From contig NZ_NRRU01000012.1 of assembly GCF_016583785.1 (NCBI RefSeq), positions 1 to 64,000 of the forward strand: a DNA stretch of 64,000 nucleotides, read 5' to 3'. A program made the position numbers and the translations under genes. The notes under the pieces are model-generated. The model was given only the letters and a program-made list of their open reading frames with translations. It was not told where the DNA came from and searched no databases. This stretch comes from Rubrivivax gelatinosus (GTDB lineage Bacteria > Pseudomonadota > Gammaproteobacteria > Burkholderiales > Burkholderiaceae_C). Positions 21,778 to 31,040 of this stretch are shown here, piece after piece (position 1 is the stretch's first letter; each line of letters begins with the position of its first letter).

Positions 21778-23682
21778 TCAGCCTATGAGACCGCGCGAAC
21801 GCAGCAGTTCGATGACACGGTCGGCCGCACGTTCCGCAGTCAGCTCGGTGGTGTCGATGCGAAGTTCGGGATTCTCGGGCGGCTCGTAGGGCGAATCGAT
21901 GCCGGTGAAGTTGCGCAGCTCGCCGCGGCGCGCCTTCTTGTACAGGCCTTTGACGTCGCGGCCTTCGGCCACGTCCAGCGGCGTGTCGATGTGGACCTCG
22001 ATGAACTCGCCCTCGGCGACCAGCGAGCGCGCCAGGCGGCGTTCGGCGCGGAACGGCGAGATGAAGGCCGTCAGCACGATCAGGCCGGCGTCGACCATCA
22101 GGCGCGCGACCTCGCCGACACGGCGCACGTTCTCGACCCGGTCGGCCTCGGTGAAGCCCAGGTCCTTGTTCAGGCCGTGGCGCACGTTGTCGCCGTCGAG
22201 CAGGTAGGAGTGGCGGCCCATCGCGTGCAGGCGCTTCTCGACCAGGTTGGCGATCGTCGACTTGCCCGCGCCCGACAGCCCGGTGAACCACAGCACCGCG
22301 GGCTTCTGGCCCTTCTGCAGCGAGCGTGCGGCCTTGTCGATGTCGACATGCTGCAGGTGGATGTTGTGCGCGCGGCGCAGCGCGAAGTGCAGCGTGCCGG
22401 CGCCGACGGTGTTGTTCGTCAGCCGGTCGATCAGGATGAAGCCGCCGGTGTCGCGGTTCGCCTGGTAGGCGTCGAAGGGCACGGCGCGGTCGAGCGCGAT
22501 GTTGCAGACGCCGATCTCGTTCAGCTCCAGCTGCTTGGCAGCCAGATGCTCCATCGTGTTGACGTTGACCTTGTACTTGGGCTCGGTGACGGTGGCGCTG
22601 ACGGTGCGTGTGCCCAGCTTGAGCAGGTAGGGGCGGCCGGGCAGCAGCGGCTCGTCGGCCATCCAGACGATCGAGCACTCGAACTGGTCGGCGACCTCGG
22701 CCGGAGCTTCGGCCGACGAGATCACGTCGCCGCGCGAGATGTCCACCTCGTCGGCCAGCGTCAGCGTCACCGACTGGCCGGCGACGGCGACGGCCAAGTC
22801 GCCGCCGTAGGCGACGATGCGTGCGACCGTGCTCTCGCGGCCCGAGGGCTGCACGCGCACGCGGTCGCCGGGGCGCACGCTGCCGCTGGTGACCAGGCCG
22901 CAGAAGCCGCGGAAGTCGAGGTTGGGGCGGTTGACCCACTGCACCGGCAGGCGCAGCGGGCCGGCCTGCAGCCGCGTCTCGTCGATCTCGCAGGTCTCGA
23001 GGAAACCCATCAGCGTCGGGCCGTGGTACCAGGCGGTCTGCGCGCTGGCCTCGGTCATGTTGTCGCCGCGCAGCGCCGACAGCGGGATCGTCGTGATGTC
23101 GGACAGGCCGATCTGCTTGGCGAAGGCGCGGTATTCCTCGTCGATGCGGTTGTAGACCTGCTGCGAGTAGTCCACCAGATCCATCTTGTTGATCGCCAGC
23201 ACCACCTTGCGGATGCCGATCAGCGAGACCAGGAAGCTGTGGCGGCGCGTCTGCGTCAGCACGCCCTTGCGAGCGTCGATCAGGATCACCGCGACGTCGG
23301 CGGTGGACGCGCCGGTGATCATGTTGCGCGTGTACTGCTCGTGCCCCGGCGTGTCGGCGACGATGAACTTGCGCCGGTCGGTGCTGAAGAAGCGGTAGGC
23401 GACGTCGATCGTGATGCCTTGTTCACGCTCGGCGGCCAGGCCGTCGACGAGCAGCGCGAAGTCGATGTCGCCGCCTTGCGTGCCCCACTTCTTGGAGTCG
23501 GCTTCGATCGCCGCGAGCTGGTCCTCGAACAGCATCTTCGACTCGTACAGCAGGCGGCCGATGACGGTGCTCTTGCCGTCGTCGACCGAGCCGCAGGTGA
23601 TGAAGCGCAGCAGGCTCTTCTTCTCGTGCAGCGCGAGGTATTGCTCGATGTCGCTGGCGATCAGGTCGGAAACGTGGGCCAT
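21778..23682 (-). CDS. cysNC: Bifunctional sulfate adenylyltransferase subunit 1 / adenylylsulfate kinase (CysN-CysC)
   Basis: This is a 634-residue fusion. Residues 1-440 are CysN, the GTPase that drives sulfate adenylation by CysD: G1 loop [16 protein letters not shown], switch [12 protein letters not shown], and NKMD. From about 450 to the end is APS kinase (CysC): P-loop [15 protein letters not shown], then [16 protein letters not shown]. With CysD it converts sulfate to PAPS. It follows cysD by 150 bases on the same strand. No cysH or cysI lies nearby, and a PAPS-using sulfotransferase is 4 kb away, which hints that PAPS here may serve sulfation as well as assimilation. Confidence 0.96.
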   Translation of the reverse strand: MAHVSDLIASDIEQYLALHEKKSLLRFITCGSVDDGKSTVIGRLLYESKMLFEDQLAAIEADSKKWGTQGGDIDFALLVDGLAAEREQGITIDVAYRFFSTDRRKFIVADTPGHEQYTRNMITGASTADVAVILIDARKGVLTQTRRHSFLVSLIGIRKVVLAINKMDLVDYSQQVYNRIDEEYRAFAKQIGLSDITTIPLSALRGDNMTEASAQTAWYHGPTLMGFLETCEIDETRLQAGPLRLPVQWVNRPNLDFRGFCGLVTSGSVRPGDRVRVQPSGRESTVARIVAYGGDLAVAVAGQSVTLTLADEVDISRGDVISSAEAPAEVADQFECSIVWMADEPLLPGRPYLLKLGTRTVSATVTEPKYKVNVNTMEHLAAKQLELNEIGVCNIALDRAVPFDAYQANRDTGGFILIDRLTNNTVGAGTLHFALRRAHNIHLQHVDIDKAARSLQKGQKPAVLWFTGLSGAGKSTIANLVEKRLHAMGRHSYLLDGDNVRHGLNKDLGFTEADRVENVRRVGEVARLMVDAGLIVLTAFISPFRAERRLARSLVAEGEFIEVHIDTPLDVAEGRDVKGLYKKARRGELRNFTGIDSPYEPPENPELRIDTTELTAERAADRVIELLRSRGLIG

Positions 23683-23764
23683 CGAAAACTTCCGTTTGAG
23701 GCAGTGCGCCCGCAGTCAGCGAGCGCTTGGAAACGTGGCGAGGCGGGCAATCAAGCCGCTGGCG

Positions 23765-23833
23765 CGGATCCGGCTCTGCCGGGCCGCTGCCAGAGCCCCC
23801 TCGGGGGGTGGCGACCGGAGGGAGCCTGGGGGC
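23765..23833 (-). repeat. Dispersed intergenic repeat, copy 1
   Basis: In the cysD-cysNC gap a stretch of about 70 bases, from CGGATCCGGCTCTGCCGG to the run CTGGGGGC, closely matches the reverse complement of 28993-29064. It contains a CCCCC/GGGGG hairpin. Its end touches the cysD stop codon, so it may also act as a processing or termination signal. Confidence 0.7.
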
Positions 23834-24744
23834 TAAAAGTACCCCTCTTGCTTCTTCTTTTCCATCGACGCGGCGCTGTCGTGGTCGATCATGCGGCCCT
23901 GGCGTTCGCTGGTGCGCGTGAGCAGCATCTCCTGAATGATGTCGACCAGCGTCTCGGCCTCGGACTCGACCGCACCCGACAGCGGGTAGCAGCCCAGCGT
24001 GCGAAAGCGCACCTTCTTCATCATCGGCTGCTCGCCGGGCTTCAGGCGCATGCGCTCGTCGTCGACCATGATCAGCGTGCCGTCGCGTTCGACCACCGGG
24101 CGCTCCGCGGCGAAGTACAGCGGCACGATCGGGATGTTCTCGAGCTGGATGTACTGCCAGATGTCGAGCTCGGTCCAGTTCGAGATCGGGAACACGCGGA
24201 TCGACTCGCCCTTGTGCTTGCGGCCGTTGTAGAGGTGCCAGAGTTCGGGGCGCTGGTTCTTCGGGTCCCAGCGGTGCTGCGCGGTGCGGAACGAGAAGAT
24301 GCGTTCCTTGGCGCGGCTCTTCTCCTCGTCGCGGCGGGCGCCGCCGAACGCGGCGTCGAAGCCGTGCAGGTCCAGCGCCTGCTTCAAACCCTGCGTCTTC
24401 CACATGTCGGTGTGGATCTGCGAGCCGTGGTCGAACGGGTTGATGCCGCGCTCCATCGCCTCGGGGTTGTGATAGACGATGAGCTCCATGCCGAGTTCGC
24501 GCGCCATGCGTTCGCGCAGCGTGTACATGTCGCGGAACTTCCAGGTCGTGTCCACGTGCAGCAGCGGAAACGGCGGCGGCGCGGGATAAAACGCCTTGCG
24601 CGCCAGGTGCAGCATCACCGCGCTGTCCTTGCCGATCGAATACAGCATCACCGGCTTGTCGGCCTCGGCAACGACTTCGCGCAGGATGTGGATGCTCTCG
24701 GCCTCCAGGCGCTGCAAATGGGTGAGGCTGATCGGTGCTGGCAT
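23833..24744 (-). CDS. cysD: Sulfate adenylyltransferase subunit 2
   Basis: This is a 303-residue ATP-pyrophosphatase-fold enzyme. The PP-loop variant [17 protein letters not shown] is visible near residue 45. [34 protein letters not shown] and the C-terminal EKKKQEGYF are typical of CysD. The start at 24744 ([20 protein letters not shown]) matches the family length of about 302. A start 13 codons upstream is possible. It forms the ATP sulfurylase with CysN encoded just downstream and diverges from cysQ. Confidence 0.96.
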   Translation of the reverse strand: MPAPISLTHLQRLEAESIHILREVVAEADKPVMLYSIGKDSAVMLHLARKAFYPAPPPFPLLHVDTTWKFRDMYTLRERMARELGMELIVYHNPEAMERGINPFDHGSQIHTDMWKTQGLKQALDLHGFDAAFGGARRDEEKSRAKERIFSFRTAQHRWDPKNQRPELWHLYNGRKHKGESIRVFPISNWTELDIWQYIQLENIPIVPLYFAAERPVVERDGTLIMVDDERMRLKPGEQPMMKKVRFRTLGCYPLSGAVESEAETLVDIIQEMLLTRTSERQGRMIDHDSAASMEKKKQEGYF

Positions 24745-24832
24745 AGGCGTCTTCGTGGGTGTTCGCGTGCTGCGTCGCAGCAAGGTATGTGCCGCGGGCC
24801 GTGAGTATCCCCCAATGATCCGGGGCCTGCCC

Positions 24833-24860
24833 GCCCCACCGCTCGCGGGGGGTGTGGGGC
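24833..24860. other. Hairpin in the cysD-cysQ intergenic region
   Basis: GCCCCAC at 24833-24839 pairs with GTGGGGC at 24854-24860 in the 176-base gap between the divergent cysD and cysQ genes. Both promoters must lie here. I could not assign a CysB site, because that consensus is too loose to call by eye. Confidence 0.35.
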
Positions 24861-24920
24861 CTGCGGCGTCAGCCGTAATCGGTTATTGCAAAGCTAAAGT
24901 CGGCGGCAGGAGGACCTGAA

Positions 24921-25697
24921 ATGACCGAAGACCGAGTGGCCGACGACAGCTTTCTGAACGACGTGGTGGCCATTGCGCGCCGTGCTGGTGCATTGATCAT
25001 GGAGATTTACGCGACCGATTTTTCGGTGCGCGACAAAAGCGATTCGTCGCCTGTGACCGAGGCCGACGAGCGTGCCGAGAAGCTGATCGTGCCGGCGCTG
25101 GCCGCGCTTGCGCCCGAGGTGCCGGTGGTCGCCGAGGAGGCCGTCGCCGGTGGCGCGGTGCCCCAGGTCGGTGACTGGTTCTGGCTCGTCGACCCGCTCG
25201 ACGGCACCAAGGAGTTCATCAGCCGCAACGGCGAGTTCACCGTGAATATCGCCTTGGTGCACCGCGGCGAGCCGGTGCTGGGCGTGGTCTTCGCACCCGC
25301 GCTGGACCGCCTGTTCGCCGGTGCCCGCGGGCAGGGCGCGCGCGTCGAGCAGGCCGGCGTGGTGCGCGCCATCCGCTGCCGCGAGGTGCCGACTGAGGGC
25401 CTGACCGTCGTCGCCAGCCGCTCGCACGGCGACGCCGCAGCGCTCGACGCCTTCCTCGCCGGGCGCAAGGTCGCGGCGCTGGCCAACGCCGGCTCCTCGC
25501 TCAAGCTGTGCCTGGTGGCGGCCGGTGAGGCCGACCTCTATCCGCGCCTCGGACGCACGATGGAGTGGGACATCGCCGCGGGCCATGCGGTGCTGGCCGC
25601 TGCCGGGGGTGCCGTCCACACGGTTGCCGGCGCGCCATTGCGTTACGGCAAGCCCGGTTTCGACAACCCGCACTTCTTCGCTTCGGCGCAGGCCTGA
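24921..25697 (+). CDS. cysQ: 3'(2'),5'-bisphosphate nucleotidase CysQ
   Basis: This 258-residue enzyme of the inositol-monophosphatase superfamily hydrolyses PAP, the by-product of PAPS use, to AMP. Metal-binding motifs are visible: SSPVTEADERAE, VAEE, DPLDGTKEFISRNGEFTVN (the DPxDGT motif) and GRTMEWDIAAGHAVL. It is divergent from cysD. Together they cover sulfate activation and removal of the inhibitory product, as needed when a sulfotransferase is active. Confidence 0.95.
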   Translation: MTEDRVADDSFLNDVVAIARRAGALIMEIYATDFSVRDKSDSSPVTEADERAEKLIVPALAALAPEVPVVAEEAVAGGAVPQVGDWFWLVDPLDGTKEFISRNGEFTVNIALVHRGEPVLGVVFAPALDRLFAGARGQGARVEQAGVVRAIRCREVPTEGLTVVASRSHGDAAALDAFLAGRKVAALANAGSSLKLCLVAAGEADLYPRLGRTMEWDIAAGHAVLAAAGGAVHTVAGAPLRYGKPGFDNPHFFASAQA

Positions 25698-25819
25698 AAA
25701 ACCCCCGTGGTCGCGGGGGATGGTCCCGCACTTGCATGAGGTTTGCGTGCAGTTGGTCTGTTTCCGCAATGCGTGTGGTCGCTAACAATGCGTTCACGGT
25801 TGTCATAAGAGTCTTACGA

Positions 25820-27229
25820 ATGCGTATGAGCGTTGGGAAAATCGCGGCCTGGTCCGCGAGAGGGCTGGTCTTTGCCGTCGCCATGGCGCTCGCTGCCTGC
25901 GGCGGTGGTCGCAGCGCGAGCGAAACGCGCGAGCAGGCCAACATCACGATCACCCAAACGGTGCAGGCGAGCTCGCCGGCGGGCGAGGCGGTCACATTCA
26001 CCGTCGTCGTGCTGAACAGCGCGCAGGTCGCATCCAAGGCCTTCACGCTCGCCTGGGCGCTGAGCGGCGCCGAGACCGGCGACCCGACGGTCACCTGCAC
26101 CACGGCCAGTTCCGCGGTCTGCCCGACGACGCTGGCCGCGACCTCGACGATCGACAGCCTGCCGGCGCAGCGCCAGCTGATCTTCAAGTACACGGTGACG
26201 ATCCCGGCGGCCACGCGCGGCGCCGTCGTCGCCACGGCCGTCGCGACCAACCCGGACGAAGCCGACTCGAGCGACAACAGCGCCAGCGCGACGACCACCG
26301 CGGTCAGCGCCGACACCGCCACCTACCAGGTCTACGCCGCCGACGGCCGTGGCTACGAGATGGTGGTCGACTTCGACGCCGGCAGCTACACGATGACCGG
26401 CACCGGTGTCACCGACAGCCGCACGTTCACGCTCGATGCCGACAGCGGCAACTACCTCGTCGGCAGCGGCAGCGAGCGCCTGCGCACCGCCGACGGGATC
26501 GTCGTCGGCTCGCACGCCTTCAACGGCACGCTCACGCCCTATATCGCGGCGCGCAGCTTCCTGACCTCGACCACGGGTGCCGCCGGCAACTACAACCTGA
26601 TGTTCCGCCGCGTCGCCAGCGACGGCAGCGGCGCGACCACGCACCCGGCGACGGCACGCGTGTCCGGCAACACGCTGCAGATCTGCGAGAACGACAACGA
26701 GGTGCTGTACGCGACGTCCTGCGGCAGCGGCTACCTGAAGAGCTACACGCTGACGGTCAGCGACGGCGTCTTCACCGCGGTGGCGACGACCGCCGGTGCC
26801 CCGGGCTTCGTCTTCCGCATCGCCTATGCGGGCGAATCGAAAGTGCTGCTGTCCGTGGGCGCCAGCACGCTGGCCGACAGCCGGCTGCAGTGGTTGGCCG
26901 GCCTGCAGGATGGCCAGGCGAGCTTCATCTCCGGTAGCTACCAGGGCACTGGGCTGCTGTCCGGCAGCACCGACTGGGTGGCGATCACGCTGGACTCCGA
27001 CGCCGGCACCTACACCGTCAACAGCACCTCGCTCACCGACCAGGGCGTGCTGAGCTCCTCCGCCACGCAGCAGCCCAACGCCTTTTTCTACACCGAACTG
27101 ACGACCCAGTACGTCGGCTCGCCCGTCTGGGTGCTCCAGAACTACCCGCTGCTGATCGTCGGTGGTGCACCGCTGGTCTCCGGCAGCGTGACCAACCTCA
27201 GCGGCCTGCTGCAGATCGCGCTGCCCTGA
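25820..27229 (+). CDS. Large surface lipoprotein with beta-sandwich repeat
   Basis: This 469-residue protein starts at ATG 25820 (a second ATG at 25826 is equally possible) and has a lipoprotein signal with lipobox LAAC (Cys about residue 27). Residues about 40-165 look like a DUF11/CARDB-type beta-sandwich, with SPAGEAVTFTVVVLNSAQ at its start and the end ATNPDEADSSDNSASATT. The rest is beta-rich, with YTMTGTGVTDSRTFTLDADSG and a similar later stretch (LDSDAGTYTVNSTSLTDQG), suggesting a duplicated unit. Thr/Ser-rich composition fits an outer-surface protein. It precedes the phosphatase-like and sulfotransferase genes, 32 bases from the next start. No function is known. Confidence 0.75.
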   Translation: MRMSVGKIAAWSARGLVFAVAMALAACGGGRSASETREQANITITQTVQASSPAGEAVTFTVVVLNSAQVASKAFTLAWALSGAETGDPTVTCTTASSAVCPTTLAATSTIDSLPAQRQLIFKYTVTIPAATRGAVVATAVATNPDEADSSDNSASATTTAVSADTATYQVYAADGRGYEMVVDFDAGSYTMTGTGVTDSRTFTLDADSGNYLVGSGSERLRTADGIVVGSHAFNGTLTPYIAARSFLTSTTGAAGNYNLMFRRVASDGSGATTHPATARVSGNTLQICENDNEVLYATSCGSGYLKSYTLTVSDGVFTAVATTAGAPGFVFRIAYAGESKVLLSVGASTLADSRLQWLAGLQDGQASFISGSYQGTGLLSGSTDWVAITLDSDAGTYTVNSTSLTDQGVLSSSATQQPNAFFYTELTTQYVGSPVWVLQNYPLLIVGGAPLVSGSVTNLSGLLQIALP

Positions 27230-27261
27230 GCGCGCGCACCAACGCAAGCCAAGGAACCAGG

Positions 27262-28080
27262 ATGAGCCTGAACCACATCGTCTTCATCGTGCTCGACAGC
27301 TGCCGCTACGACAGTTTCGTCGCCGCGAAAACGCCCAACGCCGACCGCCTCGGCGCGGCGCAGAAACGTTATTCCTACGCGTCCTGGACGGCGCCCTCGC
27401 ACCACACCTTCGCGATGGGCATGCTGCCGCACACCAGCCCGAAGGAGATCTTCGCGTCCGAGGTCTACAAGGACGAGTTCGCGCAGTGGCGCGAGCGCAC
27501 CGGCTGCGCCGACATCGCGTTCAAGGAGTTCCTGCCCGACCTGTCGCTGCCCAAGGTGCTGCGCAAGCTCGGCTACCGCACCGTGGCCAAGGTCTCGATG
27601 CCGGTGCTCAACAAGAGCACGCTGCTCAGCCGCGACTTCGACGAGTACAAGCTCATGCCCAATCACAACGACTTCAAGGGCATGGTCGCGGAGATGGAGT
27701 TCCCCGAGGACGAGCCGCACTACTACTTCATGAACGTCGGCGAGACGCACTACCCGTACATGCTGTCGGGCGCCGACCTGCCGCATATCTCGGGGCTGCA
27801 CGGCGCGTTGAAGGGCATGGACGCGGTCGCCGAGGCGACCCAGGGCCAGCGCGGCTTCGAGCCCGGCCAGATGGAGATGCTGCGGCTGCAGCAGATCAAG
27901 TGCATCGAGTACTGCGACGCGCTGATCGGCCGCATCATGGACATGGCCCCGGCCAACACCCACTTCATCGTCACCGCCGACCACGGCGAGCTCTTCGGCG
28001 AAGACGGCTACTTCGGCCACGGGCCGATCATGCACGAGAAGTGCTTCGAGGTTCCGTTCGTCGAGGGACGGCTGGGCTGA
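27262..28080 (+). CDS. Short alkaline-phosphatase-superfamily (sulfatase-like) protein
   Basis: This 272-residue protein carries metal-site motifs of the superfamily: FIVLDSCRYDSF at the N-terminus (D12) and VTADHGELFGEDGYFGHG near the C-terminus. At the nucleophile position the sulfatase signature C-x-P-S-R is replaced by T43-A-P-S-H, so formylglycine cannot form. This suggests a phosphodiesterase, phosphatase or head-group transferase rather than a true sulfatase. It is far shorter than normal sulfatases (over 450 residues). It abuts the sulfotransferase gene with no gap (stop at 28080, next ATG at 28081), so the two are tightly coupled. The absence of a signal peptide points to the cytoplasm. 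Confidence 0.72.
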   Translation: MSLNHIVFIVLDSCRYDSFVAAKTPNADRLGAAQKRYSYASWTAPSHHTFAMGMLPHTSPKEIFASEVYKDEFAQWRERTGCADIAFKEFLPDLSLPKVLRKLGYRTVAKVSMPVLNKSTLLSRDFDEYKLMPNHNDFKGMVAEMEFPEDEPHYYFMNVGETHYPYMLSGADLPHISGLHGALKGMDAVAEATQGQRGFEPGQMEMLRLQQIKCIEYCDALIGRIMDMAPANTHFIVTADHGELFGEDGYFGHGPIMHEKCFEVPFVEGRLG

Positions 28081-28986
28081 ATGGCCGCACCCCTGTTCCT
28101 GCTGGCGCCGCCGCGGTCCTACACCTCGCTGATGAACGCGATGCTGGGCCAGCATCCGCAGTGCTTCGGCCTGCCCGAGCTGTGCCTGTTCAACGTCGAG
28201 CGGCTCGTCGACCTGTGGGTGCGCACCACCGACGAGATGGGCAGCGAGGCCAAGACACGCCACGGCCTGCTGCGTGCCGTCGCCGAGATCTACGGCGGCG
28301 AGCAGACGATGGACAGCGTGCGCATGGCCACCCACTGGTGCGCGGCGCGCCAGAACCTGACCTCGGGCGAGATCTACCGCGAACTGGTCGACAAGATCGA
28401 CCCGCTGATCGCGGTCGAGAAGAGCCCGGCCTACACGGTGGACATCCAGCGCCTGCTGCGCATCCGCGAAGCCTTCCCCGACGCGCGCTACCTGCACCTG
28501 ACGCGCCATCCGGTGGGGCAGTGCAAGTCGGTGATGAGCTTGTACGAGGGCACCTTCGCGCTCTTCGTCAACTCGATCGACTTCCTCGAGGACCGCGCCA
28601 TCGTCGAGCCGCAGTTCGCCTGGTACGACCTGAACATCAACATCCTGAACTTCCTCGACACCATTCCCGCCGAGCGCCAGATGCGCATCCGCGGCGAGGA
28701 CGTGATGAACGACCCGCCGAAGTTCCTCGGCATGATCTGCCGCTGGCTGGGCATACGCGACGACGCCGATGCGCTGGGCGAGATGATGCATCCCGAGCGC
28801 TCGCCCTTCGCCTGCTTCGGGCCGCTGGACGCGATGTTCGGCAACGACCCGAACTTCCTCTCCGGCCCCACCTTCCGCCCGCACAAGGTGAAGGTGCCGC
28901 CGCTGGACAAGCCGGTGCCCTGGCGCGAGGACGGCCTGGGCCTCAAGCCCGAGGTGGTCGAGCTCGCCCGCGAGTTCGGTTATTGA
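28081..28986 (+). CDS. PAPS-dependent sulfotransferase
   Basis: This 301-residue protein of the sulfotransferase superfamily has the 5'-phosphosulfate loop near the N-terminus (LLAPPRSYTSLMNAMLGQHP). The 3'-phosphate site lies near residues 135-155 (RYLHLTRHPVGQCKSVMSLY). AVEKSPAY matches the common ExSP region. It should move sulfate from PAPS to a hydroxyl of an unknown acceptor in the cytoplasm. cysD, cysNC and cysQ lie 3-6 kb away, a full supply-and-clean-up set for its cofactor. The upstream abutting gene is sulfatase-like. The acceptor could be a lipid, polyketide or glycan. Confidence 0.85.
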   Translation: MAAPLFLLAPPRSYTSLMNAMLGQHPQCFGLPELCLFNVERLVDLWVRTTDEMGSEAKTRHGLLRAVAEIYGGEQTMDSVRMATHWCAARQNLTSGEIYRELVDKIDPLIAVEKSPAYTVDIQRLLRIREAFPDARYLHLTRHPVGQCKSVMSLYEGTFALFVNSIDFLEDRAIVEPQFAWYDLNINILNFLDTIPAERQMRIRGEDVMNDPPKFLGMICRWLGIRDDADALGEMMHPERSPFACFGPLDAMFGNDPNFLSGPTFRPHKVKVPPLDKPVPWREDGLGLKPEVVELAREFGY

Positions 28987-28992
28987 CATGAG

Positions 28993-29064
28993 GCCCCCAA
29001 GCTCGCTTTCGCTCGCTACCCCCCAAGGGGGCCGTCCGCCGGCGGACCGGCAGAGCCGGATCCG
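28993..29064 (+). repeat. Dispersed intergenic repeat, copy 2
   Basis: GCCCCCAAGCTCGCTTTCGC, then CCCCCCAAGGGGGCC, then GAGCCGGATCCG, matches the copy at 23765-23833 in the opposite direction. Similar elements are common in intergenic DNA of Burkholderiales. It lies between the sulfotransferase gene and the coiled-coil gene. Confidence 0.7.
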
Positions 29065-29150
29065 TGGCGGGAAGCTTGATCGCGTCGATTCCAGCGTCGA
29101 TGGCGGCACGCTGCCCGCGGGCAACCGTGCATCGAATACTTGAACTCGAA

Positions 29151-29564
29151 ATGAGTGATTCCGACAACCCACCGCTGGGCGAGCGCCCCAAGCTCGGGCC
29201 TATCGACGGCAGCCCGGTGACGACGCACCCCGACCTGAGCCGGCTGTCGCCGGCGCAGCGTGGCCTGCGCGATGCGCTGCTGCGCGAGTTCAAGGCCCGC
29301 AAGGCCAAGAAGTTCGTCGAGAAGCAGGTCCACTACATCAACGGCAACCGCCAGGTCGCCGAGTCCATCAAGATCCTCTTCGACGAGCACGGCCAGCCGC
29401 CGGCGAACGCGCCGATCGAAGACATCGTCGAGGAGCGCCGCCAGCTCGAATACCAGGTCCGCTGGTTCGAGGCGATGCTGCTGGAGCTGCAGACGCGGCT
29501 GCTGCGCGTGCGCGAGATCGAGGCGCTGGCGCTCGACATCCTCGAGCGCAGCCCGCGCGACTAG
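29151..29564 (+). CDS. Small coiled-coil protein of the export block
   Basis: This is a 137-residue hydrophilic protein without signal or TM. The middle (about 45-80) holds KARKAKKFVEKQVHYINGNR. The C-terminal half (about 95-135) is predicted coiled coil (EERRQLEYQVRWFEAMLLEL, then LLRVREIEALALDILE). It sits between the sulfotransferase and the TolC-like gene, 12 bases before the latter, so it is probably co-expressed with the transporter. I do not recognise the family. An accessory or structural role is inference. Confidence 0.7.
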   Translation: MSDSDNPPLGERPKLGPIDGSPVTTHPDLSRLSPAQRGLRDALLREFKARKAKKFVEKQVHYINGNRQVAESIKILFDEHGQPPANAPIEDIVEERRQLEYQVRWFEAMLLELQTRLLRVREIEALALDILERSPRD

Positions 29565-29576
29565 AGCCCCCGCCCC

Positions 29577-31040
29577 ATGCATTCCAAACGAACTCCCGTC
29601 GCGCTCGCCGCCTTCGTGGCGCTGGCCCTGGCCGGCTGCACCACCGGCCCCGACTACCGCCGCCCGGCGCTCGACCTGCCGCCGGCCTATGCCGTCGCCG
29701 CGTCGGCGCCGCAGCCGGCCGAGACCGCGGTGCTCGACACCGCCTGGTGGTCCGCCTTCGGCGACCCGCAGCTCGATGCGCTGGTGCACGACGTGCTGGC
29801 GAACAACCCCGACCTGCGCATCGCCGCGCACCGCGTCGAGCAGCTCGACGCCTTCCTGCAGGTGGCGCGCTCCGAGCAGGGCCCGCAGGTCGCCTACGAA
29901 GGCCAGCGCACGCGCGACACGCTGAGCGAGAACCGCCAGTCGCCGCTGAACCGCGGCACCCAGCCGGTCGACAACAACTACACGATCTCCGGCGGCATCT
30001 CCTGGGAGCTGGACCTGTGGGGCAAGCTGCGCCGCTCCGACGAGTCGGCGTTCGCCAACCTGATGGCCGGCCAGGAAGGGCGGCGCGCGCTCGAGATGGC
30101 GACGGTCGCCAAGGCCGCGGCCGGCTATCTGCGGCTGCTGTCGCTGGACATGGAACTGGAGCTGCTCAAGCGTTCGGTCCAGGTCGAGGCCGACACGGTG
30201 GCGCTGGCGCAGTCGCGTTTCGACAGCGGCGGCAGCTCCGAGCTGCCGGTGCTGCACGCGCGCTCGGTGTGGCAGCAGCGCGGTGCCGAGATCCCGGCCA
30301 AGGAAGCCGAGATCGCGGCGATGGAGAACGCGCTTGGCGCGCTGGCCGGCCGCAACCCGGGGCCCGTGCCCCGCGCCCGGCTCGACGCGCTGCGGCTGCC
30401 GGTGGTGCCCGCCGGCCTGCCGGCGGACCTGATCGCGCAGCGGCCCGACCTGCGCGAGCGCGAGCAGGAGCTGGTTTCGGCCAACGCCCGCATCGGCATC
30501 GCCAAGGCGCAGTTCTATCCGACGATCTCGCTGACCAGCAGCTCGGGCTTCGCCAGCAACGAACTCGGCAAGCTCGACCAGCTGACCTCCAACTTCGGCA
30601 GCTTCGGCCTGCACTTCTTCGGCCCGGTGTTCAGCAGCGGCCGCCTGAGCGGCCAGGTGCGTGAAGCCGAGGCGCTGCAGCGCCAGGCGGCCGTCGAGTT
30701 CCTGAAGTCGGTGCAGCTCGCGCTGCACGAGGTGCAGGACGCCCTCGTCAAGCGCCAGAAGACCGAGGGCCAGCTGCTGCTGCGCGACGAGAACATCGCC
30801 GTTCTGCAGCGCCAGCGCGACGTCGCGCTGCGGCGCTACGAACTGGGCCGCGACGACTACTTCGACGTGCTCGACGCCGAGCGTTCGCTCGCCTCGGGCC
30901 TGCAGCTGCAGAACCAGACGCGCTACGCCCGTGCCGACGCGCTGGTCTCCCTCTACAAGGCCCTGGGCGGTGGCTGGTCGCTGCCGGCCGTCACCGCCAC
31001 CACCGCCTCCACCGCCCAATCGACGACGAGCCCCCGATGA
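29577..31040 (+). CDS. TolC-like outer-membrane factor (NodT family), second copy
   Basis: This 487-residue lipoprotein has lipobox LAGC (Cys about 22) followed by TTGPDYRRPALDLPPAY, the classic NodT mature start. The usual WWSAFGDPQLDALVHDVL and AQRPDLREREQELVSANARI are present. Unlike the copy at 9.5 kb it is paired with a large HlyD-like fusion protein, whose ATG overlaps its stop codon (ATGA at 31037-31040). It should form the outer-membrane duct of that system. Confidence 0.92.
   Translation: MHSKRTPVALAAFVALALAGCTTGPDYRRPALDLPPAYAVAASAPQPAETAVLDTAWWSAFGDPQLDALVHDVLANNPDLRIAAHRVEQLDAFLQVARSEQGPQVAYEGQRTRDTLSENRQSPLNRGTQPVDNNYTISGGISWELDLWGKLRRSDESAFANLMAGQEGRRALEMATVAKAAAGYLRLLSLDMELELLKRSVQVEADTVALAQSRFDSGGSSELPVLHARSVWQQRGAEIPAKEAEIAAMENALGALAGRNPGPVPRARLDALRLPVVPAGLPADLIAQRPDLREREQELVSANARIGIAKAQFYPTISLTSSSGFASNELGKLDQLTSNFGSFGLHFFGPVFSSGRLSGQVREAEALQRQAAVEFLKSVQLALHEVQDALVKRQKTEGQLLLRDENIAVLQRQRDVALRRYELGRDDYFDVLDAERSLASGLQLQNQTRYARADALVSLYKALGGGWSLPAVTATTASTAQSTTSPR

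Noticed and set aside
24745-24920. A CysB binding site between cysD and cysQ
   Set aside because: The CysB consensus is too loose to identify by eye. A matrix search with a background model would be needed.
27262-28080. Calling this gene a sulfatase because it sits next to a sulfotransferase
   Set aside because: The formylglycine Cys/Ser signature is missing (TAPSH), so sulfatase activity is not supported.
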